Source: Caldilineaceae bacterium SB0664_bin_27 | Lineage (GTDB): Bacteria > Chloroflexota > Anaerolineae > Caldilineales > Caldilineaceae | Length of the DNA: 60,646 nucleotides | Direction of reading: 5' to 3' | Assembly: GCA_009838625.1 (NCBI GenBank) | Contig: VXRG01000053.1 | Span: 1 to 60,646, forward strand | In this document: positions 1 through 8,170 of the stretch, in pieces | Position numbering within the stretch: position 1 is the stretch's first letter | Layout of the letters: every line of letters starts with the position of its first letter | Notes under the pieces: generated by a model | The model's input: the letters and a program-made list of their open reading frames with translations, nothing else | Databases searched by the model: none | What the model was told of the DNA's origin: nothing | Translations under genes and position numbers: made by a program

Positions 1-223
1 AGAGGTGTAAAAGATACAGCCCCCGCAAGCCAACACGCATATATGAACGCCTCCCAAAATGGTGGCGAACTTTCATATACTTCAACCAGCGACAACACCG
101 CGGCCGGCCCGCAATCCGCTCTCCTGCAGAAGCGCCGGCAGTTCTCGCTCCTCTCTCCTCCCTCCTCTCTCCTCGCCGTTATTCCCACCCCAAATCTGGA
201 CTGCGCCTGATGAGCAAAATTTT

Positions 224-252
224 TTGACGGTGATCCTCTCTTCCCCTATAAT
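224..252 (+). promoter_or_regulatory. Sigma70-like promoter of the first peptide-type ABC operon
   Basis: A TTGACG box at 224-229 is followed after exactly 17 bp by a perfect TATAAT at 247-252. Transcription would start near 259, leaving a leader of about 180 nt before the SBP start codon. Confidence 0.7.
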
Positions 253-439
253 GTACCACGATCCCTGAACCGGAGTGAACTCCGCTGGAAATCTGGACTC
301 TTAAGTTGCCGAGCTCGCCGGGCTCACTTACCGTTGCTGCAGCCCAAACGGTGGTGCAATGAGAGTGCAGAACTCTTGACAGGAGACACCCTTGGTTCGG
401 AATATCTGTCAAATCACCACGAAAACAGGAGCCAATGCA
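253..439 (+). other. Structured 5' leader
   Basis: The leader between promoter and start codon contains several short inverted repeats: CGGAG/CTCCG around a TGAA loop near 272-285, ACCGTT/AACGGT with an 11-nt loop near 330-352, and AGAGT/ACTCT just before a ribosome binding site. I could not match it to a known riboswitch class. It could be an ordinary untranslated region. Confidence 0.3.
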
Positions 440-2167
440 ATGACAGGTAAGTTGAACACGCCCCCGCAGGCGGACAACGAAGCTCGCAATGTTGGCCGCC
501 GAACTTTTCTGAAGATGATGGCTGCTGGCGCTGCCGCATCTGCACTGGCCGCGTGCGCGGCCGGCGCGCCCACTGAGATGGCCGCTCCCGCTGCTGCGCC
601 CACGGCAGTTCCGACACCCGAGGCTGTTGCCGGGGCCGGCATGATGCGGCCGGAAGGCAACCCGGTGCGCGGCGGCACACTGAGGACGGCCTTTGGTGTG
701 ACGATGTCGCACTTTGACGCCCACCAGGGCGGCGGCACCCATGTCCTGAGCCACATGTACAACAACCTGGTACGCAACAACCTGGTTGACGGACTGCGCA
801 CGATCATCCCCGACCTGGCCGAAAGCTGGGAGGTAGGTGAGGGCGGCCTTTCCTATACCTTTGCGTTGCGCGAGGGTGTTACCTACCATGACGGCGAAGC
901 GTTCTCCGCCCAGGACGTAGTGGCGACCTTCAACCGCATTCTCGACCCGCCGGAAGGCATTGTAAGCCCACTGAAGGCCAACTTCACCTTTGTGGACTCG
1001 GTCGAAGCGGTGGATGACATGACGGTACGGTTCAATCTGAACTCGCCGCGACCGTTCTTCCTCAACCTGCTGACGCCCACCAACGCGCTGATCTACTCGA
1101 AGAAGTCGTTGGAAGAGCACAACTACGATCTGCGCGAAGTCATCGCCCCGGGCACGGGCGCGTTCCGCTTTGTCGACCATCTGCCGGCAGAGAAATGGAT
1201 ACTTGAGGCCAATCCGGACTACTGGGATCCTGAGCTTCCCTATATAGACGGAATCGAGTTGCTGCACGTGCCGGCGTGGTCCGACCGCGGTACTGCCGTA
1301 CTTACCGACCAGGCTGACATGTCGTGGAATGTCGCCAAAGAGACTTGGGACGAGGGCAAGAATCGCCCCGACTCTGTGCAGGCCAACCAGCTCGCCAACT
1401 TCGGCGCGTATTGGGTCTTTATCAATAACCGCGAATCACCTTTTGACGACCCCCGCGTGCGCAAGGCGATCCATCTGGCTGTCAGCAAGCAGAACCTGGC
1501 GGCTGCGTTCGGCACGCAGGAGCTGATCAACATCACGCGCTGGGTGCCGCAGGGTGATCCCTACGCCACAACGCCAGAAGAGTTGTCGACGATGCCTGGC
1601 TACAGGGCGGATAAGGATGAGGATATCGCGACGGCGCAGCAGCTGTTGGCCGACGCAGGATACGGTGACGGCCTGTCAGGCATCGAACTGCTTGCGGCAG
1701 CGGGTCCCCAGGGTGAACTGCTGGCCCCGGCCTTCCAGGATATGCTCAAGCGTCACTTGAACATCGAAACGGAGATCCGCATTGTCGAACGTGCGCTGCT
1801 TGGCTCCGAACAGCAGTCGGGCAACTACCAGCTGATGGTGCACACGCGCGGGCACAGTGTCTCCGACATCTCGCCGCGCGGCAACCTGTGGTGGGCCACC
1901 GGAGGTTCGCAGAACTTCGGCGGTTACAGCAACCCGGACTTCGACGCGCTGCTGGGTACGATCGACGTGGAACTGGACGTCGAGACTCGCACGGGTCAGA
2001 TCGCCGATGCGCAGAATCTGCTGGACGAGAACCCGCCGGAGTACCTGGTCGGCTACACTTACCACCTGCCGATGTGGAACAATCGCGTTCATGGCTTGGC
2101 GCTGGACAGGCGTATCTTCGCCGAGTGGGGCCGCATGGAGACAGTTTGGATCGACCCTGATGCATAG
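440..2167 (+). CDS. Peptide/oligosaccharide ABC transporter substrate-binding lipoprotein (SBP_bac_5)
   Basis: Extracytoplasmic binding protein of 575 aa in the DppA/OppA-like family, the usual length. The ATG at 440 is preferred because AGGAG lies 8 nt upstream; a TTG at 392 is also possible. The N-terminus has a Tat motif (GRRTFLK, Arg20-Arg21) and a lipobox ending at Cys39 (ALAAC), followed by an Ala/Pro linker. The mature part has the family pattern, for example GGTLRTAFG near the start, then AESWEV and FALREGVTYHDG. It heads an operon with two permeases and a strong hairpin follows it. The ligand cannot be named; family members bind peptides, nickel complexes or sugars. Confidence 0.9.
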   Translation: MTGKLNTPPQADNEARNVGRRTFLKMMAAGAAASALAACAAGAPTEMAAPAAAPTAVPTPEAVAGAGMMRPEGNPVRGGTLRTAFGVTMSHFDAHQGGGTHVLSHMYNNLVRNNLVDGLRTIIPDLAESWEVGEGGLSYTFALREGVTYHDGEAFSAQDVVATFNRILDPPEGIVSPLKANFTFVDSVEAVDDMTVRFNLNSPRPFFLNLLTPTNALIYSKKSLEEHNYDLREVIAPGTGAFRFVDHLPAEKWILEANPDYWDPELPYIDGIELLHVPAWSDRGTAVLTDQADMSWNVAKETWDEGKNRPDSVQANQLANFGAYWVFINNRESPFDDPRVRKAIHLAVSKQNLAAAFGTQELINITRWVPQGDPYATTPEELSTMPGYRADKDEDIATAQQLLADAGYGDGLSGIELLAAAGPQGELLAPAFQDMLKRHLNIETEIRIVERALLGSEQQSGNYQLMVHTRGHSVSDISPRGNLWWATGGSQNFGGYSNPDFDALLGTIDVELDVETRTGQIADAQNLLDENPPEYLVGYTYHLPMWNNRVHGLALDRRIFAEWGRMETVWIDPDA

Positions 2168-2269
2168 AAAAGCGACTGTTGCCGGTGTTCCGTAGTCTTT
2201 AGAGATGCGGGGTACGGCAACTGTACGCTGACTTCGTCAACCGTGAAGGTTGCGAACAGTTGAAAATCC

Positions 2270-2318
2270 AATGGGCGGCGCGACGATGCCCGGTCGCCGG
2301 GCTGTTGCGCCGCCCATT
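2270..2318 (+). terminator. GC-rich hairpin after SBP gene
   Basis: A perfect 12-bp outer stem (2270-2281 with 2307-2318) encloses an inner GCCCGG/CCGGGC stem (2288-2293 with 2297-2302). It is followed by an A-rich, not T-rich, stretch, so it may protect the 3' end of the SBP mRNA or stop only part of transcription before the permease genes. Confidence 0.6.
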
Positions 2319-2351
2319 CGATAAAGAAAAGCGGAACCCCTCTAAACGCTC

Positions 2352-3311
2352 ATGTCAAAGTACCTTCTGAACCGCCTGCTGATCGCCATCCCGACCATAT
2401 TTGGCGTCACTGTCTTGATTTTCCTGGCGATGCGAGTGATTCCAGGCGATCCGCTGCAGTTAATCGTGTCTGAGTCGGACGGAATATATGTTCTGAGTGA
2501 AGAAGAGCTGCAGGCCGTGCGCGCCAGTCTGGGATTGGATCAGCCCTACTACATTCAATATTACGATTGGATGCGGCAGGTGATCAGCGGAGATATGGGA
2601 TCGTCTTTCTGGAACAAGGAGCCGATCAGCGGCATGATCCTGCGGCGGGGCCCGATATCGGCGCAGATTGCTATTATGGCCGTCCTGCTCTCATGGCTGA
2701 TTGGGGTGCCGATCGGGATGCTCAGTGCGATGTGGCGCAATTCACTGATGGACCATCTGTCGCGCGTCGGAATTACGGTCTTTATCGCGGTGCCAAGCTA
2801 CTGGCTGGGCTTGCTGATCATTCTCTTTTCGGTTCTCGTCTTTACCTGGCGACCTCCGATTACGATAATCCAACTGTGGGAGGATCCGTTAGGCAATCTA
2901 TCGATGACAGTGCTTCCAGCCATGGCGCTGGGGCTGGGTCTTTCGGCAGCGACCGCGCGCATGGCGCGTTCGGCCGCGCTGGAGGTGCTGTTCGAGGACT
3001 ATATCCGCACGGCGCGGGCCAAGGGCCTGAAGGAGACGCTGGTGGTGTGGCGTCACGTCTTCAAAAACGCGATGCTACCGGTCGTTACCACCACGGGGCT
3101 GGCGTTGGGCGGCTTGCTGGGCGGCGCGGTTTCGGTTGAGACGGCGTTTGCAGTGCCCGGACTTGGCAAGCTGCTGGTGCAAGGCATGACCGAACGGGAC
3201 TGGATGATGATCCAGAATCTCGTTCTTCTGTATGGTTTGATTTACGTCATTATCAATCTTCTTGTCGATCTTAGTTACGCGTTTCTCGATCCCCGCATTC
3301 GCTACGAATAG
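2352..3311 (+). CDS. ABC transporter permease, DppB/OppB type
   Basis: Integral membrane subunit of 319 aa pairing with the next gene to form the import channel. The N-terminus MSKYLLNRLLIAIPTIFG is the classic DppB start, followed by the periplasmic LGLDQPYYIQY segment, several hydrophobic helices and an EAA loop (DYIRTARAKGLKE) that contacts the ATPase. The end DPRIRYE is also typical. There is no good Shine-Dalgarno; the start is chosen on family pattern. A GTGGATAG/CTATCCAC pair (3311-3318, 3375-3382) brackets the gap to the next gene. No ATPase gene follows in this operon. Confidence 0.92.
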   Translation: MSKYLLNRLLIAIPTIFGVTVLIFLAMRVIPGDPLQLIVSESDGIYVLSEEELQAVRASLGLDQPYYIQYYDWMRQVISGDMGSSFWNKEPISGMILRRGPISAQIAIMAVLLSWLIGVPIGMLSAMWRNSLMDHLSRVGITVFIAVPSYWLGLLIILFSVLVFTWRPPITIIQLWEDPLGNLSMTVLPAMALGLGLSAATARMARSAALEVLFEDYIRTARAKGLKETLVVWRHVFKNAMLPVVTTTGLALGGLLGGAVSVETAFAVPGLGKLLVQGMTERDWMMIQNLVLLYGLIYVIINLLVDLSYAFLDPRIRYE

Positions 3312-3399
3312 TGGATAGAGAGCTGCGGCCGGCCGTCCAGTTTACAGAGTCCGCTGCCCTCTGAGAACCGGCCACTATCCACCCATTGAGGAAGCCGAC

Positions 3400-4329
3400 A
3401 TGGCTACAACAGGCGCTGCGCCTGCCGATTCCGAAGGTATCGTTCTCGACATAGAGGGCCAGCAACCGCATGTTTTGCTTCGATTCGGCAGTGCGGCGGG
3501 ACGCTTTGTGCAGTCCTCGCCGATCGGAGCGGCGGCAGTGGGAATCTGGCTGATAATGTTTATCATGGCTGTCTTTGCGCCGCTGCTCTCCCCCTACGAC
3601 CCGCTGGAGGCCGACTACGCCGCGATTCGCGCCGCGCCGACCGCGGAGCACATTCTGGGCACCGATCAGTTGGGGCGGGACCTGCTCAGCCGCATCATTT
3701 ACGGTGCGCGGATCACACTGATTGTGAGCATCACGGCGGTGTTTGTCGGGGATCTGATCGGTTTTGTGTGGGGCATCGCGAGCGGGTATCTGGGGCAGAG
3801 ATTCGACCTGATCAGCCAGCGGGTTGTGGACGTACTGATGTCCTTTCCCGGTCTAATCCTGGCGCTGCTTCTTCTGGTTGTCCTGGGTGCGGGGCTGGTG
3901 ACGGTTATCGTGGCCATCTCGGTAACCCGGATTCCCTCGGCCACACGGATTACGCGTGCGGTGGTGCTGTCGATCAAGGAGACCTCCTACGTTGAAGCGG
4001 CCAAGATGATCGGGGCGTCGAATGTCCGGATCATGGTACGCCATGTTGCGCCGCAGGCGGTGGCGCCAATTCTGGTGGTGGCGACGCTGCATTTGGGCGG
4101 CGCCATATTCGCGGAGTCGGCACTGAGTTTTCTGGGGATGGGGATTCCACCTCCGGCGCCAAGCTGGGGCAATATGCTGGGCGGCGTACTGGCAGCGGCG
4201 TTTCGTCCGCCCTGGTGGCTGGTCATCTTTCCCGGCGTGGCGATCACGATTGCGATTATGGCTGCCAACCTCTTTGGTGACGCCTTCAGAGATTTCCTCG
4301 ATCCGAAGCTGCGGCGGCGGATTGACTGA
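3400..4329 (+). CDS. ABC transporter permease, DppC/OppC type
   Basis: Second channel subunit, 309 aa, with AGGA about 8 nt before the ATG. After a cytoplasmic N-terminal tail of about 35 residues come a first helix, the extracellular APLLSPYDP segment, HILGTDQLGRDLLSRIIYG (a DppC hallmark), and an EAA loop (SYVEAAKMIGAS). It ends FRDFLDPKLRR, as expected. Together with the 2352 gene it forms a heterodimeric permease fed by the 440 binding protein. The operon then runs to a cupin gene rather than to the usual DppD/DppF ATPases, so these must come from elsewhere. Confidence 0.92.
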   Translation: MATTGAAPADSEGIVLDIEGQQPHVLLRFGSAAGRFVQSSPIGAAAVGIWLIMFIMAVFAPLLSPYDPLEADYAAIRAAPTAEHILGTDQLGRDLLSRIIYGARITLIVSITAVFVGDLIGFVWGIASGYLGQRFDLISQRVVDVLMSFPGLILALLLLVVLGAGLVTVIVAISVTRIPSATRITRAVVLSIKETSYVEAAKMIGASNVRIMVRHVAPQAVAPILVVATLHLGGAIFAESALSFLGMGIPPPAPSWGNMLGGVLAAAFRPPWWLVIFPGVAITIAIMAANLFGDAFRDFLDPKLRRRID

Positions 4330-4424
4330 AGTTCCGGCTCCGTCATTCGTTTTGTCCTTTCCGTAGAGCAAGCCCGCCGCGATGAGATAATCTTCGACAG
4401 AGTAAATCAGATAAGGAGAATGCC

Positions 4425-5075
4425 GTGCCCTTCCAGGTTCTGGACTTCCATACGGACATCCGAAATGTGCTGACTACGCCGGAGATCCGCGCCAGGTTTT
4501 TGCAGGTCGACGTAGGCCACACCGCGCAGAGCCATACGCATGATCTGGGCCATGAGATTTTCCTGATCTTGCAGGGGCAGGCGGAGTTCACGATTGAGGG
4601 TCACGCTGAGGTGCTGGGGCCGGGTCAGCTTTGTATTGCCCTGACCGATGAGGCGCACCAGGTGCGCAATGTGGGGGACGAGCCGGTCATCATGTTTCTG
4701 TCGGTCACCCCGCACATCCAGCCGACCCATACCTACTGGAATGAGGACGGCACGAAGAAACCGCCCCGATTCGCACTGAATACCGCCTACGACGTAGAGC
4801 CGGACCGCGAAACCGCTACGGACCAGTTGTTGGATCAGCAGCTGGCCGCGGCCGAAGCGTGGTTGGACGCTGTCGAGACGAATACGGAGACGCAGCGGGA
4901 GCAGATCGTTGCCTATAAGGCGGCACGCGCGGCTGGAGATGAAGAGGCAGCATTGGCGGCGCGCGATGCGATGTGGGATTCCCTTTACCCGGCTTTCAAG
5001 GGAGCTTTCGCGCTTGCCGATGTCTGGAACAGCTTTACCTCTCGCAGCGTAGACACCGACTATACCGGTCCTTAG
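4425..5075 (+). CDS. Cupin-domain protein
   Basis: Small cytoplasmic protein of 216 aa with one cupin beta-barrel. The metal-binding pattern is visible as His37-x-His39 with Glu44 in motif 1 and His78 in motif 2 (DEAHQVRNVG). Residues about 120-216 are a charged, probably helical extension with no domain I recognise. The GTG at 4425 has AAGGAG 6 nt upstream. It lies about 95 bp behind a peptide-type permease and before a Gfo/Idh/MocA gene, suggesting a sugar isomerase, small-molecule dioxygenase or sensor role; the activity cannot be deduced. Confidence 0.8.
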   Translation: MPFQVLDFHTDIRNVLTTPEIRARFLQVDVGHTAQSHTHDLGHEIFLILQGQAEFTIEGHAEVLGPGQLCIALTDEAHQVRNVGDEPVIMFLSVTPHIQPTHTYWNEDGTKKPPRFALNTAYDVEPDRETATDQLLDQQLAAAEAWLDAVETNTETQREQIVAYKAARAAGDEEAALAARDAMWDSLYPAFKGAFALADVWNSFTSRSVDTDYTGP

Positions 5076-5108
5076 TTTTCCTTTGATGACCAACCCACCG
5101 ACTGCCAC

Positions 5109-5154
5109 TTTGCGCTGAGAGGTCGCCATTCTAGGCTATTTAGCGAAGCGCAAA
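5109..5154. repeat. 46-bp hairpin repeat, copy 1
   Basis: TTTGCGCT (5109-5116) and AGCGCAAA (5147-5154) form an 8-bp inverted repeat. A second copy with the same ends, an internal GCCAT and the same right arm TTAGCGAAGCGCAAA lies at 8068-8114. This copy ends 5 bp before the ribosome binding site of the next gene. Confidence 0.6.
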
Positions 5155-5171
5155 CCACGGGAGAAATGCAA

Positions 5172-6239
5172 GTGAGACGAGTGAAGATCGGCGTCATCGG
5201 ATGCGGGGCGATCGCCCAGGTGCATCATATGCCCAACCTGAAGGAGTTACAGGACGAGTTTGAGGTGACTGCTGTCTGTGACGTATCGGAAGGCGCGGCC
5301 CAATATGTGGCCAACCGCTTTCACGTGCCCCAGTACTTTACGGACTACCGCGATCTGCTGGCATCTGACGTGGAGGCTGTTCTGCTGTGTCAGACGGACC
5401 CGAAAAAGAGTGTGGCCGTTGACGCCTTCGATGCGGGCAAGCACGCATTTGTGGAGAAGCCGGTCTGCTTTTCGTTGCAGGAGTGCGACGAGATGATCGA
5501 AGCCTGCAAGCGTGCCGGGACGGTGGGCCAGGCGGGCTATATGAAGGTCTATGACCCCGCGTTTGAACGGGCCAAGCAGGAAGCGGCCGGTATGGATGTG
5601 CGTTTTGTGCAGATCAACCACATGCATCCGAACAACGCGCTGCATCTGCAGCAGTTCGACGTGCGCAGCTTCGGTGATCTTCCCGAAGGAGCAATCGAGA
5701 GCGCGATGGAAGGGAGGGAAGCTGCGCGAAAGCAGGCCATCGGCGACGCGGCGCCCCACGTAGAGCGCGCGTTCCATCTACTGTCGGGAAGCATGATTCA
5801 CGACCTGTACGGTTTGCGCGAGATCATGGGGCTGCCTGTCGAAGTGTCGCATACGGAGATCTGGCAGGAGGGCCGGGCCGTTACTTTCACTTTGATCTAC
5901 GAAAACGGCGCCCGTTGCGTGGGCACCTGGATCGACCTGCCCGATCTGTGGGATTTCAAAGAGACGCTGGAGATCTACGGCGACGACAAACGGGTCGTTG
6001 TCGCCTATCCGACCGGTTTTTCGAAGGGAATCCTGTCGACGGTGACAATCCAGGGGATTGATAGCGAGGGAACAACCTACCGGACCGAGCCATACATCGA
6101 CTGGGACAGCGCCTTCGTGCAGGAGCTGCGCCACTACCATGACTGCATCGCCAACGGCAAGGCTTCGCGTACGTCGCTGGAGCATGCGCGCAAGGATGTC
6201 AAGTTGATCATCGACATTATTGGCGCGTATAAGGGGTAG
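5172..6239 (+). CDS. Gfo/Idh/MocA-family NAD(P)-dependent oxidoreductase
   Basis: Predicted sugar or inositol dehydrogenase of 355 aa. The Rossmann fold starts with VKIGVIGCGAIAQVHH, the conserved lysine motif is EKPVCFS, and the C-terminal half has the family alpha/beta domain with GSMIHDLYGL as its His-Asp segment. GTG 5172 is chosen because GGGAG lies 8 nt upstream; ATG 5166 is in frame but only 2 nt from that site. It follows a cupin gene, a combination common in sugar catabolism. The exact substrate is unknown. Confidence 0.88.
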   Translation: MRRVKIGVIGCGAIAQVHHMPNLKELQDEFEVTAVCDVSEGAAQYVANRFHVPQYFTDYRDLLASDVEAVLLCQTDPKKSVAVDAFDAGKHAFVEKPVCFSLQECDEMIEACKRAGTVGQAGYMKVYDPAFERAKQEAAGMDVRFVQINHMHPNNALHLQQFDVRSFGDLPEGAIESAMEGREAARKQAIGDAAPHVERAFHLLSGSMIHDLYGLREIMGLPVEVSHTEIWQEGRAVTFTLIYENGARCVGTWIDLPDLWDFKETLEIYGDDKRVVVAYPTGFSKGILSTVTIQGIDSEGTTYRTEPYIDWDSAFVQELRHYHDCIANGKASRTSLEHARKDVKLIIDIIGAYKG

Positions 6240-6576
6240 AGAGAGCGCCCCCCTTTGCGATTTGGGTAGCAGGGGGAACCGTAGCATCGCAGCTGTATCT
6301 CAGCGGTACTGCAGCGAAAACCTACCTGTTGACTGGGACTCGTTTGTGCAAAGAGAACAAGCGTCAGACTAGGACCTGAACGGGTTATCGCGTCGCCTTG
6401 CGTCTTCACTGTCTTCCCTCGAATCTCCACCGCAGTTTCCCCCACCTGATTCAAGGCTCAATTGCCTTCAGTGGTATTATGGAACCTGATGCAAATAGGA
6501 TAACTCTGTCTGAATTGCGGCGATTTACTGCAATACGGACAGGCGCAGAGACCAGGAAACGGCCTGACCGCCTCAA
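6240..6576 (+). other. Intergenic stretch without a clear gene
   Basis: About 340 bp with no convincing coding frame. A run of C (6248-6253) can pair with AGGGGG (6271-6276) as a weak hairpin after the oxidoreductase gene. A TTGACT near 6330 and a TATTAT near 6475 are promoter-like but not correctly paired. Confidence 0.4.
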
Positions 6577-8064
6577 ATGAAGACGCTGACCGTCGCGTGT
6601 ATCCAACAGAAAATGCGGCTGCCCCAGACGCTGGAGGAGTACAGGGAGGACCTGCGCAGGTTTTTACGGGCTGCAGAAAACAAGCGGGCGCGGCTGGTGG
6701 TCTTTCCGGAACTGGCCGGAGTGATGGTGATTCCCCCGCTTCTGGGCGGCTTCCAGGCGAACCTGCTTAAGCGGGCGGATTTGGCGCGGCGGCGGCAGAC
6801 AAGCTTGTGGCAGAAGTTCAGCGGCGGCGTTTCCGGCGCGCTGGCCGGATGGCTCAACTCGGATTTCCGCCAGATGACCGGCGCCCTGCTGACGACGCAG
6901 TCGGATATGGTTTGGGAGGCGTACGACGAGGTTTTCGGGGGGCTGGCTCAAGAGTTTGACGTTACGCTGGTTGCGCCGAGCGCATATCTGCCGGACCCGC
7001 TGGACGGCGTGCTGCGCAACCTTGCGGTAGTGTACGGACCGGGCGGCGAGCGGCTGGGTTACCAGGCCAAACGTGTACTGCATCCTGAGGACGAAGACCT
7101 GGCCCAGCCGGGCCACGAGTGGAATGTCATCCCGACGCCGGTCGGCCGGATCGGGTTGATGTTGGGCGGCGACCTGCTCTATCCGGAAGTCGGGCGCCTG
7201 CTTGCCTATCAGGGCGCAGAGCTGTTGATCGCCCAGGGCGCGGCCACGGAGCGGGTTCTGTTTGAAAAGTTGCGGGCCGGGATACTGGCGCGAATGCAGG
7301 ATAACCAGTTGTTCGCGGCAATCAGCTTTCTGGTCGGCCACAATGAATTCAGCCGCCGACAGCGAGACCCATTCGTGGGGCGTTCATCGGTGCTTGCGCC
7401 GCAGGAGCTTACGCCCCGGGCAAGCGGCATTCTGGTGGAGTCTTCTAACTTTCGCAGCGAAAGCGTGCTGTCGGCAGTGTGGGACTTTGAAAAGCTGGCC
7501 GAACTGTGGGAGACATCGGACACGCCGGTGCGGAGTCAGCTTCCCCTGGATGCGGTCGGCCCGGCCCTGGCGCAACTTTACAACAAGATGAACCAGTTGC
7601 CGGAAGGATCCGAAGCGCTGCTGGCAGTTCCTGAAGTACAGGAACCTGAGACAAAAGAACACCCCGTGGAAATGGAAGAGAAGGTGACGACGCCTAACAG
7701 AACGAATTCAACCCTCAGTCTGGATGACTTGCCGGTCCTTTCGTCGGTCACCTCCTACTGGGGAGACGCGTCCGACTCAGAAATCAAAGCCTCCTTGCCT
7801 GCCCATGTTCCGGTCAGTTTGACGCCCGAGTCGGATGATTGGGAATACGACGAGACATGGGAATCGGATGAACTGCAGGAGCTTTCCGGGCCTGAGGCGG
7901 AAGCTGAAGAAGGGATGCCTGCGCAATCCGAAGATCCGGAGACAGTTGCCGCCAAGCAGGCAGGTGAGAGCCAGGCCGAAAATGAGGAAAGTGAGGAGGA
8001 GACCCAGGAGATGGATGCTCTTCTCGCACCTGGGGCTGAAGACGACCGCGACCAGACAGGCTGA
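6577..8064 (+). CDS. Nitrilase-fold protein lacking the catalytic cysteine, with acidic C-terminal tail
   Basis: A 495-aa protein. Residues 1-300 follow the carbon-nitrogen hydrolase fold: Glu45 in VVFPEL and Lys165 in YQAKRVLHPED match two members of the Glu-Lys-Cys triad. The segment that normally reads ICYDxxFPE reads MLGGDLLYPE, so Gly197 (codon 7165-7167) stands where the nucleophilic cysteine should be. Residues about 345-495 are Glu/Ser/Pro-rich and probably disordered. No Shine-Dalgarno sits at normal distance. It is likely a pseudoenzyme or a hydrolase using another chemistry. It converges with fprA. Confidence 0.8.
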   Translation: MKTLTVACIQQKMRLPQTLEEYREDLRRFLRAAENKRARLVVFPELAGVMVIPPLLGGFQANLLKRADLARRRQTSLWQKFSGGVSGALAGWLNSDFRQMTGALLTTQSDMVWEAYDEVFGGLAQEFDVTLVAPSAYLPDPLDGVLRNLAVVYGPGGERLGYQAKRVLHPEDEDLAQPGHEWNVIPTPVGRIGLMLGGDLLYPEVGRLLAYQGAELLIAQGAATERVLFEKLRAGILARMQDNQLFAAISFLVGHNEFSRRQRDPFVGRSSVLAPQELTPRASGILVESSNFRSESVLSAVWDFEKLAELWETSDTPVRSQLPLDAVGPALAQLYNKMNQLPEGSEALLAVPEVQEPETKEHPVEMEEKVTTPNRTNSTLSLDDLPVLSSVTSYWGDASDSEIKASLPAHVPVSLTPESDDWEYDETWESDELQELSGPEAEAEEGMPAQSEDPETVAAKQAGESQAENEESEEETQEMDALLAPGAEDDRDQTG

Positions 8065-8067
8065 AGT

Positions 8068-8114
8068 TTTGCGCTGAGCTGACGCCATCTTTCGGCCACT
8101 TAGCGAAGCGCAAA
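8068..8114. repeat. 47-bp hairpin repeat, copy 2
   Basis: TTTGCGCT (8068-8075) pairs with AGCGCAAA (8107-8114); see copy 1 at 5109. It lies between the convergent nitrilase-like and fprA genes and could serve as a two-way terminator. Confidence 0.6.
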
Positions 8115-8170
8115 TGACCTTGACGAAATAGCTTCTCAAACAAGGGTCGGCTAGCGTCGGGCCTGAAACG

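Noticed and set aside
179..1267. Minus-strand frame of 362 codons over the first SBP gene
   Set aside because: Antisense shadow; no domain, and the plus-strand gene has signal peptide, lipobox and family motifs.
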